DNA of 54,769 nucleotides. It comes from Eubacteriales Family XIII. Incertae Sedis bacterium (lineage in GTDB: Bacteria; Bacillota; Clostridia; Peptostreptococcales; Anaerovoracaceae). The position numbers were made by a program, and so were the translations under genes. Under the pieces are notes generated by a model that searched no databases, was not told the origin of the DNA, and was given only the letters and a program-made list of their open reading frames with translations. Each line of letters begins with the position of its first letter. Position 1 is the first letter of the stretch. This document shows positions 7,982 to 16,433 of the stretch, piece after piece. Location: contig JAISBV010000048.1 in assembly GCA_031266025.1 (NCBI GenBank), forward strand, positions 1 to 54,769, read 5' to 3'.

Positions 7982-10168
7982 ATGTTGGAAATGCAAAGAA
8001 CGAAAGAGAGTTTAACGCAGGACGCCCGGGAGAGCGTCGAAATCCGGCAAACGGCGCCCGTTTCAATTGACGCGCAGCAGGAGACGTTTATGTCGGTCGA
8101 AGCCCGGCAAACAGCGTCCGCCGAAGCCCGAGCGCCGCAGTTCTTGCCAACGCAGACAAGACCCTTGAGCGCGGCTCCGCCGCCCGACCCCGTTTTCAAG
8201 GGCGCGTCGAAGGGCGGAAAGCTGCTCAAACAGAAAAAAGAAGATATATACGCCACACATTCCGACAGGCAGAGACTCGGCGTCAAAGGCGTTATCGCGG
8301 ACAACGCCGCCATTGATCTGCGGAGCAAAACCCTTACCCGCGAATTAAGACGAATCCTGACGGACATCGCAAAATACGGAGCAATGGACGTTACGGCGAA
8401 ATCAAGCAAGGAGGCATTGGAGGAAAGCAAACTGCTTGCCAAGATTCGCGGCGATCTTGCGGAGTACATGGGAAGATTGACGAATAAAGACAGCAAGGAA
8501 TACAGGATTGTCAAAATGTACACGGACTATTTTGCCATGAGCGCGGACGGGTATCTGCAGGTTCCCGAGCAGGTTCCCGAAGAAGAGAGCGCCGGCGTCA
8601 AAAAGGTCGGCTATCCGGAGGCCGTTGAGGTGGATTCCACATACGAAACAGAGGAGCAAACCGTAACGGTGACGGACGAAAACGGGCGGGAGGTTCCTAC
8701 TGTACAGGAAATCAAAAAAGATATTCCCTTGGCGATGCGCGATGCCAAGGATGAAAGCCTTTTTCCGCACGAGCCGTCCATAAACGACATAAGGCAGGGC
8801 GGTCTCGGCGACTGCTATCTCTTGGCAGGCCTGGCTTCACTCGGGAACGTTAATCCGCAGTTTATCAAGGACTGCATGCGCGATAACGGCGACGGTACGG
8901 TAACGGTGCGCTTCTACAATAAAGCCGAGCAGCCCGCCACCGACGGAACGGCGCAGGCGCCCGTTACGGAAACGCGCTACGTAAGGGTTCCGAAGACCGT
9001 GCCGCAAGACGACAAATTTGCTAAGGGCTCACTCTGGGTACAGATGATAGAAAAAGCCTACGCAGCTTCCGGTCTGCATAACAACGCCGGTAATGCGCCG
9101 GGCTTCAAACCCCGGTACGAGGATATCGCGGGCGGGTACAGCGCCGATTTTTTGTTTACGCTGACGGGAAAAGAAAAAACCGTCATACACAGTCATGGCC
9201 GGACGGAATCAAAAAAATTATATATGGATCTTCTTTTCGAACGCGCCATTGCGCATTACGGCGGAAAGTACACCGACATATTAAAGGATACGACCAGAGG
9301 TGCCGGCGCACTTGGAGGCAATCCCGCACTTGTTATCGCGCGCGAATTTTTGGGCGAGAAGAGCGCGCTGCGGCAATTAACGCCGGAAGAGCTGCGGCTG
9401 CCGCAGGATGAGAGGGATGCGCTGATGCGCTCATTGCGGAAAGAGCGGGCGGTGCGAGACAGTCTGGCGTTCATGCAATCTCAATCCCCGGCCCAATCCC
9501 CGATCGAAGAAATTATTAAGAGAGAAAGCAGATACGGCGCGTTGGAAGCGTTTATAAAAACCATCAAAACAAGTATAGACGCCGCCGGTAAATCCAAAAA
9601 AGACCCCTCAAAGACCGTATCATATTATTCCGATGTGCTCAGGCAGGAGGACATAGAAGAAATCATCGAAAAAGCCGATTTTTCCGCGCTGTCCGACGAC
9701 CTTTTTACAGCCAAAGAAAAAACGACGATTAAAAGCCGTCTTGCCAAGAGATTCGCCAAAGCGACGGGTATTCCCGTGATACACAGGGCGTTTTCCGGTA
9801 AATACAGCAAAGCCGCGGTAGATATGTATAACAAAATCGAAGAAGCGTTGAAGCGCGGAGGAATGGTTACGGCCGATACCATTACGTATAAGCCAAAGGA
9901 AATCGACGGCGCCGACGGTCTGAACAACGAGCACCTCTCGGGCGGAATCGCGCAGAGTCACGCTTATACGGTTTTGGGCGTTGAAACGCGCGGAGAGCAC
10001 CGCCTTGTCAGACTGAGAAACCCTTGGGCTCTGGGAACCGTGTTATATTCAAGAAAGGGCCGAACGCGCGAAACCGAGCGCACATTGGGCTATGAGGACA
10101 ACGAGGGCATCTTCTTGATGGAACTCAATGACTTCGCCGCCGCCTTCGGCAATATCACAACAAATTGA
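7982..10168 (+). CDS. Calpain-type (peptidase family C2) cysteine protease
   Basis: About 728 residues with no signal peptide. The first ~260 residues are low-complexity and helical, with imperfect repeats around ARQTAS. The motif IRQGGLGDCYLLAGLASL carries the expected catalytic Cys (about C278) in the Q-G-x-x-G-D-C context of calpains. The late segment SHAYTVLG gives the His (about H660) and RLRNPWALG the Asn (about N680). All three are present, so activity is plausible. The Cys-His gap of about 380 residues greatly exceeds that of animal calpains and implies a large insert in the catalytic domain. The ATG at 7982 follows GGTGG by 5 nt; a GTG at 7973 is also possible. It sits alone between the two AEP units; substrate unknown. 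Confidence 0.8.
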   Translation: MLEMQRTKESLTQDARESVEIRQTAPVSIDAQQETFMSVEARQTASAEARAPQFLPTQTRPLSAAPPPDPVFKGASKGGKLLKQKKEDIYATHSDRQRLGVKGVIADNAAIDLRSKTLTRELRRILTDIAKYGAMDVTAKSSKEALEESKLLAKIRGDLAEYMGRLTNKDSKEYRIVKMYTDYFAMSADGYLQVPEQVPEEESAGVKKVGYPEAVEVDSTYETEEQTVTVTDENGREVPTVQEIKKDIPLAMRDAKDESLFPHEPSINDIRQGGLGDCYLLAGLASLGNVNPQFIKDCMRDNGDGTVTVRFYNKAEQPATDGTAQAPVTETRYVRVPKTVPQDDKFAKGSLWVQMIEKAYAASGLHNNAGNAPGFKPRYEDIAGGYSADFLFTLTGKEKTVIHSHGRTESKKLYMDLLFERAIAHYGGKYTDILKDTTRGAGALGGNPALVIAREFLGEKSALRQLTPEELRLPQDERDALMRSLRKERAVRDSLAFMQSQSPAQSPIEEIIKRESRYGALEAFIKTIKTSIDAAGKSKKDPSKTVSYYSDVLRQEDIEEIIEKADFSALSDDLFTAKEKTTIKSRLAKRFAKATGIPVIHRAFSGKYSKAAVDMYNKIEEALKRGGMVTADTITYKPKEIDGADGLNNEHLSGGIAQSHAYTVLGVETRGEHRLVRLRNPWALGTVLYSRKGRTRETERTLGYEDNEGIFLMELNDFAAAFGNITTN

Positions 10169-10171
10169 TTT

Positions 10172-10192
10172 GCCGGGACGCAAAATCCCGGC
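10172..10192. terminator. Short hairpin after the calpain-like gene
   Basis: GCCGGGA and TCCCGGC form a 7-bp stem with a 7-nt loop, four bases after the stop codon. No T-run follows at once, although a run of six T lies about 18 nt downstream. A weak terminator or mRNA 3' end is possible. Confidence 0.4.
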
Positions 10193-10244
10193 GTCATCTG
10201 TCCACATTATTTTTTGACAGTTCCTTAAACAAAGCGGTGGTAAA

Positions 10245-11582
10245 ATGAGTGAATTTAAACCTGTAATAATAAACAGAGAAAACGGTTTGGCCTTCCGTCC
10301 GTATATCACGGCGGAACACTTCGGAACCTTGCTGAGGAAAGACAAATACGGGGTGGGTCTTCTGACGGAGGACGGCCGCGCCGCGGGAGCGGCCTTTTGC
10401 ACGCGCGAGGGCGACGCCTTGGTCATAGATTCGGTCTTTGTGGACGAGACCGTGCGCGGCCGCGGCGCGGGAACCCTGCTCGTCGACAGCGCGAAGGCTC
10501 TTTCTCAAAAGCTCGGAACGGCGCTCTGCGCGCGCTACGCCTACCCCTCCGGACGCGAGACGGAGCTGTTCTTCCGAAAAAACGGCTTTATAGGGCCGGA
10601 AGAAGGCAACACCATGTTTTCCGTGCCGTTTGAGACGATCGGGCAAAGCAGTTTTATTTCGAAAAATTTTCTTGAAACGTATAGGATAATGCCGTTTCAT
10701 GAGGCGCCGAGAGAAGCTGTCTTCGAATATAAAAGCCGGGTCGGCAAGGATATTCCCGCCTTTGCGAGCTTGGAGCAGGCGCGAGGAAAACCGATTCCTG
10801 AAGCGACGCTCGTCTGCCTTCAGGATGGAGCTATATGCGCCTTTATCGTATCCACCGTATTGGAAGACGGCGGCATATACCTGAATTCACTCTATGCGGA
10901 AAAGGCGTATTCGCGCAGTTTGAACGCTCTCACGCAGGCTGCTTTACGCGCTCTCTGCGAAAAGAAAGACAAAGGAGACACGCTGTATATCGCAGCTCAC
11001 AACGAGGCCGGATTGAAGATCATAAGGCATTTGCTGCGCGGCGTGTCCGGCAAAATATCAGAGAATATAACCCACACCATGGTTTTTTACCCGGAAAACG
11101 AAAGGAGTGTTGCGGACATGGAAGGAATTGAGAATGCCTTACCCGTTTTGGATATGCTGATGCCGAAATTGTCCGGCTTGTCCGAGCTTATGACCGACCT
11201 TGGTACAGAGCACGAAATCGTGCTGCAATCCGAAATACCGCCCTATATATCGACGCAAACAGGCGAGGGCGAGGATACGTTGGAAATAAGGCTCAGCTAT
11301 ATCCCCACCGACGCGAACGACGAGGGTAAATACGTTCTGACGGCCATGACATTCATGCCGCTTCCTGCCGGCGCCGGCCCCGCGCAGATGCTGTGCGACG
11401 ATTTCAATGCGGCCACGCTCGGCCCCGTCGCTCACAGCGATCCCTTTGGAGAAACATTATATCTCAGAAGCAGTATGCCGGAAAGGAACATTCCGGTATC
11501 GGGAGAGCTGTTCGAGTATTTTTGGGAGCTGTTTCTGATCGGAATATCGGATATAAAGGCTCTGACAAAAGAGAGCGCATAA
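10245..11582 (+). CDS. Tandem GNAT acetyltransferase-like protein with extra C-terminal domain
   Basis: A 445-residue protein with two GNAT-like folds. The first (about 1-130) shows VDETVRGRGAGTLLVDSAKA, the acetyl-CoA pyrophosphate loop, then FFRKNGFIG, a common end motif. The second (about 140-285) has weaker matches (LNSLYAEKAYSRSLNALTQA, IRHLLRGVSG) and lacks a clear R/Q-x-x-G-x-G loop, so it may be inactive. The last ~160 residues, from about residue 286, form an acidic alpha/beta domain I do not recognise, somewhat like small YbjN-type chaperone folds. The ATG at 10245 follows GGTGG by 4 nt. It lies 76 bp after the calpain-like gene in the same direction. Substrate unknown. Confidence 0.7.
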   Translation: MSEFKPVIINRENGLAFRPYITAEHFGTLLRKDKYGVGLLTEDGRAAGAAFCTREGDALVIDSVFVDETVRGRGAGTLLVDSAKALSQKLGTALCARYAYPSGRETELFFRKNGFIGPEEGNTMFSVPFETIGQSSFISKNFLETYRIMPFHEAPREAVFEYKSRVGKDIPAFASLEQARGKPIPEATLVCLQDGAICAFIVSTVLEDGGIYLNSLYAEKAYSRSLNALTQAALRALCEKKDKGDTLYIAAHNEAGLKIIRHLLRGVSGKISENITHTMVFYPENERSVADMEGIENALPVLDMLMPKLSGLSELMTDLGTEHEIVLQSEIPPYISTQTGEGEDTLEIRLSYIPTDANDEGKYVLTAMTFMPLPAGAGPAQMLCDDFNAATLGPVAHSDPFGETLYLRSSMPERNIPVSGELFEYFWELFLIGISDIKALTKESA

Positions 11583-11605
11583 GGGGCGTTCGACGCGTAA
11601 GAAAA

Positions 11606-11644
11606 TCGGGAGACGAAGCGCGGACGCCGCGCTTCGTCTCCCGA
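11606..11644 (-). terminator. Strong perfect hairpin terminator between convergent genes
   Basis: An 18-bp perfect stem with a 3-nt loop (ACG): left arm 11606-11623, right arm 11627-11644. Read on the minus strand it is followed by TTTTC, as expected for a Rho-independent terminator of the AEP-binding-protein gene that ends at 11722. It also lies 24 bp past the stop of the plus-strand GNAT gene and may block both directions. Confidence 0.75.
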
Positions 11645-11721
11645 CGCAAATCACAAGAATGTTATTCCCGGCTGCCTTGGGCCGTTGGAATCCCAAAATA
11701 GCGGACTGCTCTGTGTCAAAA

Positions 11722-12852
11722 CTACTGCGCCTCGGATTTGGAATCGTATTTTACAATCCACTCGTTCAGTATATCGTTCCTGTTTTGCGCGACCCAGTTG
11801 AAGTCGTTGTCTATAAGCTGATCTACGGGATTGCTCTCATAGCCCTCGTAGTTGCCGTCTCCGCCCGTCGCGATAATGGGATAATTCGCCTTGTAGAGAT
11901 CCATAGCGGGATCGGAGATCGCCCAATCGAGAAAAGTCAGCGCTGCGGTATTAATCGAATCCTTTTTCATCAAGGCGTTCGCTTCCATATCCCAACCCGA
12001 GCCTTCTTCGGGGAATATGACCTCCACGGGGGCGCCGTCCGCTTTCCGGCTTATACCCGCGTATCCGAAGCTCACTCCCACGACGCACTCGCCCGCCGCC
12101 GCCATCTTCGCGGGCTTCGAACCCGAGTGGACGTATTGATCGACATTCTCATGCAGTTTTGTGAGGTAATCCCAACCGGCGTCTGTATCTTTGCCCCTGA
12201 GTTGAATCACGCCGGCCACTGTAAGGAAGCCTGTACCCGACGAATTGGGATTCGACATTACTATGTGATTTTTGAGCGCGGGGTTGAGAAGATCGTCGTA
12301 AGACTTTATGTCCGAAACCGACAAGCCCAGTTTTTTGAGTTCGGCGGTATTGACGATAAACGCGGTCTCCCACGCGTCTATGCCAACCCAAGTCGGCACG
12401 GGCTTGTTTGATTTGAAGTCCGGGAGAATCCGTCCCACGCCTTCCGGCGCATAAGCCTCAAGCATGCCTTCGTCGTCCAGAATCATCATGGACGATGCAG
12501 CCGTTCCCCAGACGGCGTCCGCCTGCGGATTGTCTTTTTCGGCCAGAAGTCTCGCGGTGATTACGCCGGTGGATTCGCGCACGACGTTTACCTCGATGTC
12601 CGGATATTCCGTGTTGAATACCGCAAGATATTCTGTTACCTGCTCATCTTCGAGCGCCGTATACACGGTGATTTCGCCGTTCGTGGATTTTGAACCTGTT
12701 TCGTCCCGGTTCGCGTCCGTTTCCGCTGCGGCGGCGCTGTCCGCTCCGGGCGGTTCGCCGGCGCCGCTGCTCGTGCAGGCCGACAGGGCGGTTACCGCCA
12801 AAATTGGTATAAGGGCCGCGATACAAACCGAAACATACTTTCTTAATTTCAT
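11722..12852 (-). CDS. AEP-type ABC transporter substrate-binding lipoprotein
   Basis: A 376-residue lipoprotein: basic start, hydrophobic core and the lipobox LSAC with C26, then a Ser/Ala/Glu-rich linker to about residue 58. ITVYTALEDEQVTEYLAVFN begins a type 2 periplasmic-binding fold of the iron/AEP/putrescine group. The family assignment to the AEP-binding subgroup (PhnS-like) is from overall character plus neighbourhood: the operon at 3.1-7.7 kb has ATPase and permease but no binding protein, and this gene supplies it. It shares the 25-bp box and phased -10 with that operon. GGAGG precedes the ATG by 8 nt (AGGAGGTAGAAT-ATG). The binding protein probably sits on the outer face of the membrane. 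Confidence 0.87.
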   Translation of the reverse strand: MKLRKYVSVCIAALIPILAVTALSACTSSGAGEPPGADSAAAAETDANRDETGSKSTNGEITVYTALEDEQVTEYLAVFNTEYPDIEVNVVRESTGVITARLLAEKDNPQADAVWGTAASSMMILDDEGMLEAYAPEGVGRILPDFKSNKPVPTWVGIDAWETAFIVNTAELKKLGLSVSDIKSYDDLLNPALKNHIVMSNPNSSGTGFLTVAGVIQLRGKDTDAGWDYLTKLHENVDQYVHSGSKPAKMAAAGECVVGVSFGYAGISRKADGAPVEVIFPEEGSGWDMEANALMKKDSINTAALTFLDWAISDPAMDLYKANYPIIATGGDGNYEGYESNPVDQLIDNDFNWVAQNRNDILNEWIVKYDSKSEAQ

Positions 12853-12898
12853 ATTCTACCTCCTCGTTGTTTTGATCTTTCCGATACTTGCAAAATCC

Positions 12899-12959
12899 AG
12901 TATAGGCCGTCCGTGCAAAGTTCCGTTGCGTTTCATGTAAAATATAATTAAAGTTTTTT
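12899..12959 (-). promoter_or_regulatory. Proposed AEP-binding-protein promoter with shared upstream box
   Basis: On the minus strand the 25-bp box 12935-12959 ends TTTTACAT and is followed by 30 nt and then TATACT (12899-12904). The box matches 7800-7824 at 19 of 25 positions without gaps, and the box to -10 distance is identical. This indicates that the transporter/catabolic operon and the separated binding protein are co-regulated. Confidence 0.6.
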
Positions 12960-13006
12960 CGGTTGAGGGAAATCCGGAAGTATTTCGTCGGCGGCGGCAA
13001 TATTTG

Positions 13007-13255
13007 TTACTACTCAAAGGTTAAATCAAGACTACTCAAACGCCACGTCAGTTTTACCCGTTCGCAAGCTCCGGGCACGCGTGTTCAGGCCGGGTTCTGA
13101 AAGCTGATTTGGCTCCCCGGAACGTACTCGAAGCTACGTGAGGAAGACAGCACGGCTGTCCGTTTTCCCATTGCGGCTAAAGCCGCGGGAAAAAGGCAAC
13201 TCAGCTCTCAGGTTCCGGAATGGGCAAAAATCACGTGGGGGTTTGAGTAGTTACA
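13007..13255. repeat. Modular palindromic repeat, copy A (inverted relative to copy B)
   Basis: A 249-bp non-coding element filling most of the 514-bp gap between 12853 and 13366. Its arms, starting ACTACTCAAAC at 13031 and ending GTTTGAGTAG at 13250, are imperfect inverted repeats of about 34 bp. It matches the reverse complement of 16216-16414 over nearly its whole length, including a 26-bp exact match (13063-13088 against 16333-16358). Relative to copy B it holds about 46 extra nt (13158-13204) that form a GC-rich hairpin also present at the right end of the window. No protein is encoded. It resembles a MITE or a REP-like element. Confidence 0.8.
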
Positions 13256-13366
13256 AATATTTTCGTCATGTAAAGCGTTCTTAAAGCCGGCGTAATACGG
13301 CTGTAATAACAATGCTGTATACTGAGATTGACCCAATTGCGTAAAAACGGAAAGGAGTAAGGCGGC

Positions 13367-13921
13367 ATGAGGAAAATTTTTCTTATAATGGCGGTATTGC
13401 TTGTTTTTTGCGCTTTTACCGGCGTTTCCTTCGCTGCGGCGGATCCCGCCGTTACACTTGTAAATCCTTCCGAAAACGAACCTATTGTCGCGAATAACTT
13501 CTTGATATCCGTAAAGGCTACGCAGGCGGGCAAGTTTTTGAGAATCAACGCGTATGAGATGCAGCAAAAATCCGGCGACGCGTGGGTGCTTGTGCAGACC
13601 GAAGAGCTTGAGGAATACGACAAGAAAAAAGAAGATGAAAAAAGGCTCGTTTCCATTATGAGCGAAGAAACCTTCGAATCCAAAGGCGCCGTCAGCTTCT
13701 TCACGCACAAGGTAGAAAATATAGCGCCCGGCGTGTACCTTATCAGAATCGACACTGTGGACGCGACGGCGACTGACGCGGAAAACGCCGTTCTTTACAG
13801 CAAGGAATACAGAATATTGGTAAAGGAAAAAACAGAAGAAGAATCCAAGGTGTTTGAATCGCAAAAGTCCGGAACGTCGCAATTTCTTCAGAGTTTGCTT
13901 AGCAAGATTTTCAAAAATTGA
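13367..13921 (+). CDS. Secreted protein of unknown function
   Basis: 184 residues, not recognised. A clear signal peptide (MRKIFLIMAVLLVFCAFTG, probable cleavage after SFAAA around residue 25) precedes a small beta-rich domain (VTLVNPSENEPIVANNF ... VYLIRIDTVDA) reminiscent of an Ig-like or cell-wall-associated fold. An acidic/lysine-rich loop (EEYDKKKEDEKR) sits in the middle, and the tail ends in a short amphipathic helix (FLQSLLSKIFKN). AAAGGAG lies upstream of the ATG. It is the first gene of a three-gene run with the WalH- and WalI-like proteins (14 bp to the next start), so a role at the cell wall is likely but unproven. Confidence 0.65.
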   Translation: MRKIFLIMAVLLVFCAFTGVSFAAADPAVTLVNPSENEPIVANNFLISVKATQAGKFLRINAYEMQQKSGDAWVLVQTEELEEYDKKKEDEKRLVSIMSEETFESKGAVSFFTHKVENIAPGVYLIRIDTVDATATDAENAVLYSKEYRILVKEKTEEESKVFESQKSGTSQFLQSLLSKIFKN

Positions 13922-13935
13922 CAAGTCGCTTATAA

Positions 13936-15480
13936 ATGTTTACTATGAATAGTAAGAAGACGGCAATAATAGAGCAATGCAAAAATATACTGTTGGTAGT
14001 ATTGGTTCTTTCCACAATACTACTTTTGTACTTTTTGTGGAACGACGGCGCCGGCGCGGGTTTTCGTATTCCGGGCAGCGGCGTTTCGGGAAATGTCGAA
14101 GTCATTCCCGTGAAGAGCGTTTTGAGCCCCGAAAGCATTATTGTAAATTTCGGCGCGGAAAACTATACATCTCAGACGGAAACGGCTTCGCTGTGGTACG
14201 GCGCCGAGGACGGCGACGCGCCGTCGTTCATGAGCGCTTTTATGAATTTCCTCGCTTATGACAACATCGCTGTCGGCGCCATAAGCAAGGAGGATTTTGA
14301 AGATGTCATGCGCGCGCGCTCTATTCGCGCGGAATTCTCATTCGCCATTCCGACAGACGATTTCTGCGACGAGTTCAGGCTGAGACGGACGGCGCCGCTT
14401 GACGCCGTTGACGCGTTCACATGCGTCGCGTATTCCGAGGCGAGCCCCGAGAGTCTGTTCCTTTGCGATAAGCTTAATGACAGTTTTTTCAGATTGGCTA
14501 TGGACGGCGAATCTGACTTCAAGGAATTGATCGCCTTTGTTGAAACATTCGACAACGAGTCTTATTATCCGCTCAGAACATTCTCCGGCGTTGAAAACGA
14601 TACGCTGCTGCCGCTTAACGCGCCTGCCGCGCCCGCGAAACTTTCGTATGAACGCAGCCTGAATCCGTATGCCGCCGCCGACGCCGCGCGCATAATAAAA
14701 ATGACGAGAGCGTTTTTCGGTAACAGCTTCGATTTTACGCGCAAAATCACGGAGGGAAACGGTACGACGGTCTATATGTACGGCTACGGCGAAAAAGTGT
14801 TCGTAATCAATCGCGACGGCAGTTTTGAATACAGCGCGGCCGCGACGGACTCCGAGCGCGGAGGCGCGGAGGCGCTGTTTGACGCGCTTACGACAGCCCT
14901 CGACTTCATATCCTCTCACAGCGAGAGCGGAGACGAACGCGGTTTGGCGTCCAAGCAAATTTATTTGAAGGATGTGAGGTACTCGTTCACAGACGGCCGC
15001 AGGACATACGGTTTTTTGTTCGGAGTCAAGATAAATGGGTATAAAGTGTATTATGCGAATTCGGAACCTCTGTTTGTCGAGGTAACGGGCAGCCGGGTGA
15101 ATTACTACAAAATAGATATGATAGACGGGTTTTTGAACGGAGCGGACGCGCCGGCCGAAAAAGCTTTTGCGCCTTTTGACATTCTGACGGAGCATTTCGC
15201 GTACATATATGACGTACTGTCCGCGAAAGAGCTTATACCGTCTGTTGACGGCGTCTCCGACGAAGAGGCCGTATTCGAAAAGACGGCGAGCATGGTGTCC
15301 GGTCTGTCATACGGCCTTTTGCGCCCGGATGAGAGCTCCCTCGTGCGGCGCGCTTTGCACGATGTGCGCGGCGATGAGGTATTTGAGCAAAATCTGTCGC
15401 CTGTGTGGGTTATGACAGTCGGGGGTATTGATTTTTGCTTTGATATATATTCAGGCGCGCCCGCAGGATACATGGAGTAA
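13936..15480 (+). CDS. yycH: WalH/YycH-like regulatory protein
   Basis: 514 residues: a short cytoplasmic tail, one membrane helix (about 17-36, ILLVVLVLSTILLLYFL) and a large extracellular part. The ESIIVNFGAENYT segment just after the helix resembles the start of YycH ectodomains, and the next gene is YycI-like. In other Bacillota YycH and YycI bind the sensor kinase WalK and tune the cell-wall stress regulon. The start is uncertain: ATG codons at 13936 and 13945 are both possible and neither has a clear ribosome site. WalR and WalK are absent from the window. Call rests on topology, neighbour and faint motif similarity. Confidence 0.65.
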   Translation: MFTMNSKKTAIIEQCKNILLVVLVLSTILLLYFLWNDGAGAGFRIPGSGVSGNVEVIPVKSVLSPESIIVNFGAENYTSQTETASLWYGAEDGDAPSFMSAFMNFLAYDNIAVGAISKEDFEDVMRARSIRAEFSFAIPTDDFCDEFRLRRTAPLDAVDAFTCVAYSEASPESLFLCDKLNDSFFRLAMDGESDFKELIAFVETFDNESYYPLRTFSGVENDTLLPLNAPAAPAKLSYERSLNPYAAADAARIIKMTRAFFGNSFDFTRKITEGNGTTVYMYGYGEKVFVINRDGSFEYSAAATDSERGGAEALFDALTTALDFISSHSESGDERGLASKQIYLKDVRYSFTDGRRTYGFLFGVKINGYKVYYANSEPLFVEVTGSRVNYYKIDMIDGFLNGADAPAEKAFAPFDILTEHFAYIYDVLSAKELIPSVDGVSDEEAVFEKTASMVSGLSYGLLRPDESSLVRRALHDVRGDEVFEQNLSPVWVMTVGGIDFCFDIYSGAPAGYME

Positions 15481-15488
15481 ATTCGGCT

Positions 15489-16214
15489 ATGGATTGGACA
15501 AAGGCGAAGAATATTTTGATAGCGGCTCTTCTTGTGACGAATATAGTGCTGCTCGGCGCCTACGTTCTGCGTGAAACGCGAAGGGCCGACGCCGACAACG
15601 ACGCCACGCTGCGCAGAATATTGACGGAGTACAACGTATTTCTCGAAACGGAGATGCCGCGACAGCCGGCCCCGATGGCCGTGCTGTATGTTCAGCCGGA
15701 AACGGAAGACGGCGCCCGCGTGGAGAAAGCCTTGGAGGAGCAAAAGCCTATTTCAAACGCAAGCCGTGAGGCTATGCTCGACGCGGCAAACGATATTCTC
15801 GAAAGCTGTGGATTTATAACGGAGAATACGAAGTCTCCCGCGCAGTTTGAAACGGACGGCGAAAAGACGCTTATCCGCTACAGAAATATATTTGACGATA
15901 TTCCCATAGAGGAAAGTTATATCATTTGCACTATAGAGGGCGGACGGGTCGCGGCGCTCAACAGAAAATGGTATACGCCGCTTGAATTGCATGACAAGAA
16001 GGGCGAGATCATAGGGCCGACGGAAGCTCTCATGCAACTCCTGCCCGAAAAACCCGAAGAAGAAACCATTATAATCCGGGGCATGGAGTTGGTCTATCGA
16101 GTTGATCCTGACAGACCGGGCGGCGAGTCGCCTGTTGGGGATACGGCGCTTCCCGCTTGGAAGATTACCGACAGTAAGGGCAGTGTCGTCTATATTGCCG
16201 CTTACGCGCAGTAA
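15489..16214 (+). CDS. yycI: WalI/YycI-like regulatory protein
   Basis: 241 residues. The N-terminus MDWTKAKNILIAALLVTNIV matches the characteristic MDW-S/T-K-x-K start of YycI, with one membrane helix at about 8-27 and an extracellular domain after it. It follows the WalH-like gene by 8 bp. In Bacillus-type systems YycI and YycH form a membrane complex with the WalK sensor kinase. Typical YycI proteins are about 260-280 residues, so the length fits. Repeat copy B begins two bases after its stop codon, so the inserted element now forms the mRNA 3' end. Confidence 0.72.
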   Translation: MDWTKAKNILIAALLVTNIVLLGAYVLRETRRADADNDATLRRILTEYNVFLETEMPRQPAPMAVLYVQPETEDGARVEKALEEQKPISNASREAMLDAANDILESCGFITENTKSPAQFETDGEKTLIRYRNIFDDIPIEESYIICTIEGGRVAALNRKWYTPLELHDKKGEIIGPTEALMQLLPEKPEEETIIIRGMELVYRVDPDRPGGESPVGDTALPAWKITDSKGSVVYIAAYAQ

Positions 16215-16215
16215 A

Positions 16216-16414
16216 CGTAACTATTCAAACCCCACGTGATTTTTGCCCATCTCGGAACCTGCCGTCGGTTATTGTCCTCCTCACGTAGCTCTAAGTACGC
16301 TCCGGGGGCCAAAACCGCCGGCAGAACCCGATCTGAACACGCGTGCCCGGAGCTTGCGACAGGGTAAAACTGACGCGGTATTTGAATAGTCTTGATTGCA
16401 CCTTTGAACAGTAG
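16216..16414. repeat. Modular palindromic repeat, copy B (inverted relative to copy A)
   Basis: A 199-bp element that is the reverse complement of copy A (13007-13255), with about 80 percent identity by eye and a 26-bp exact core at 16333-16358. It starts TAACTATTCAAACCCCACG and ends with TTTGAACAGTAG, the same terminal words as copy A. Together the copies bracket 13256-16215, exactly the secreted protein, WalH and WalI genes. It fills most of the 335-bp gap before htrA. Confidence 0.8.
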
Positions 16415-16433
16415 CCGAGAAACGTTCGTTGAG

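Noticed and set aside
13007-16414. Insertion sequence or composite transposon flanking the WalH/WalI block
   Set aside because: No transposase or remnant was seen, and no target-site duplication could be recognised; recorded as an inverted repeat pair only.
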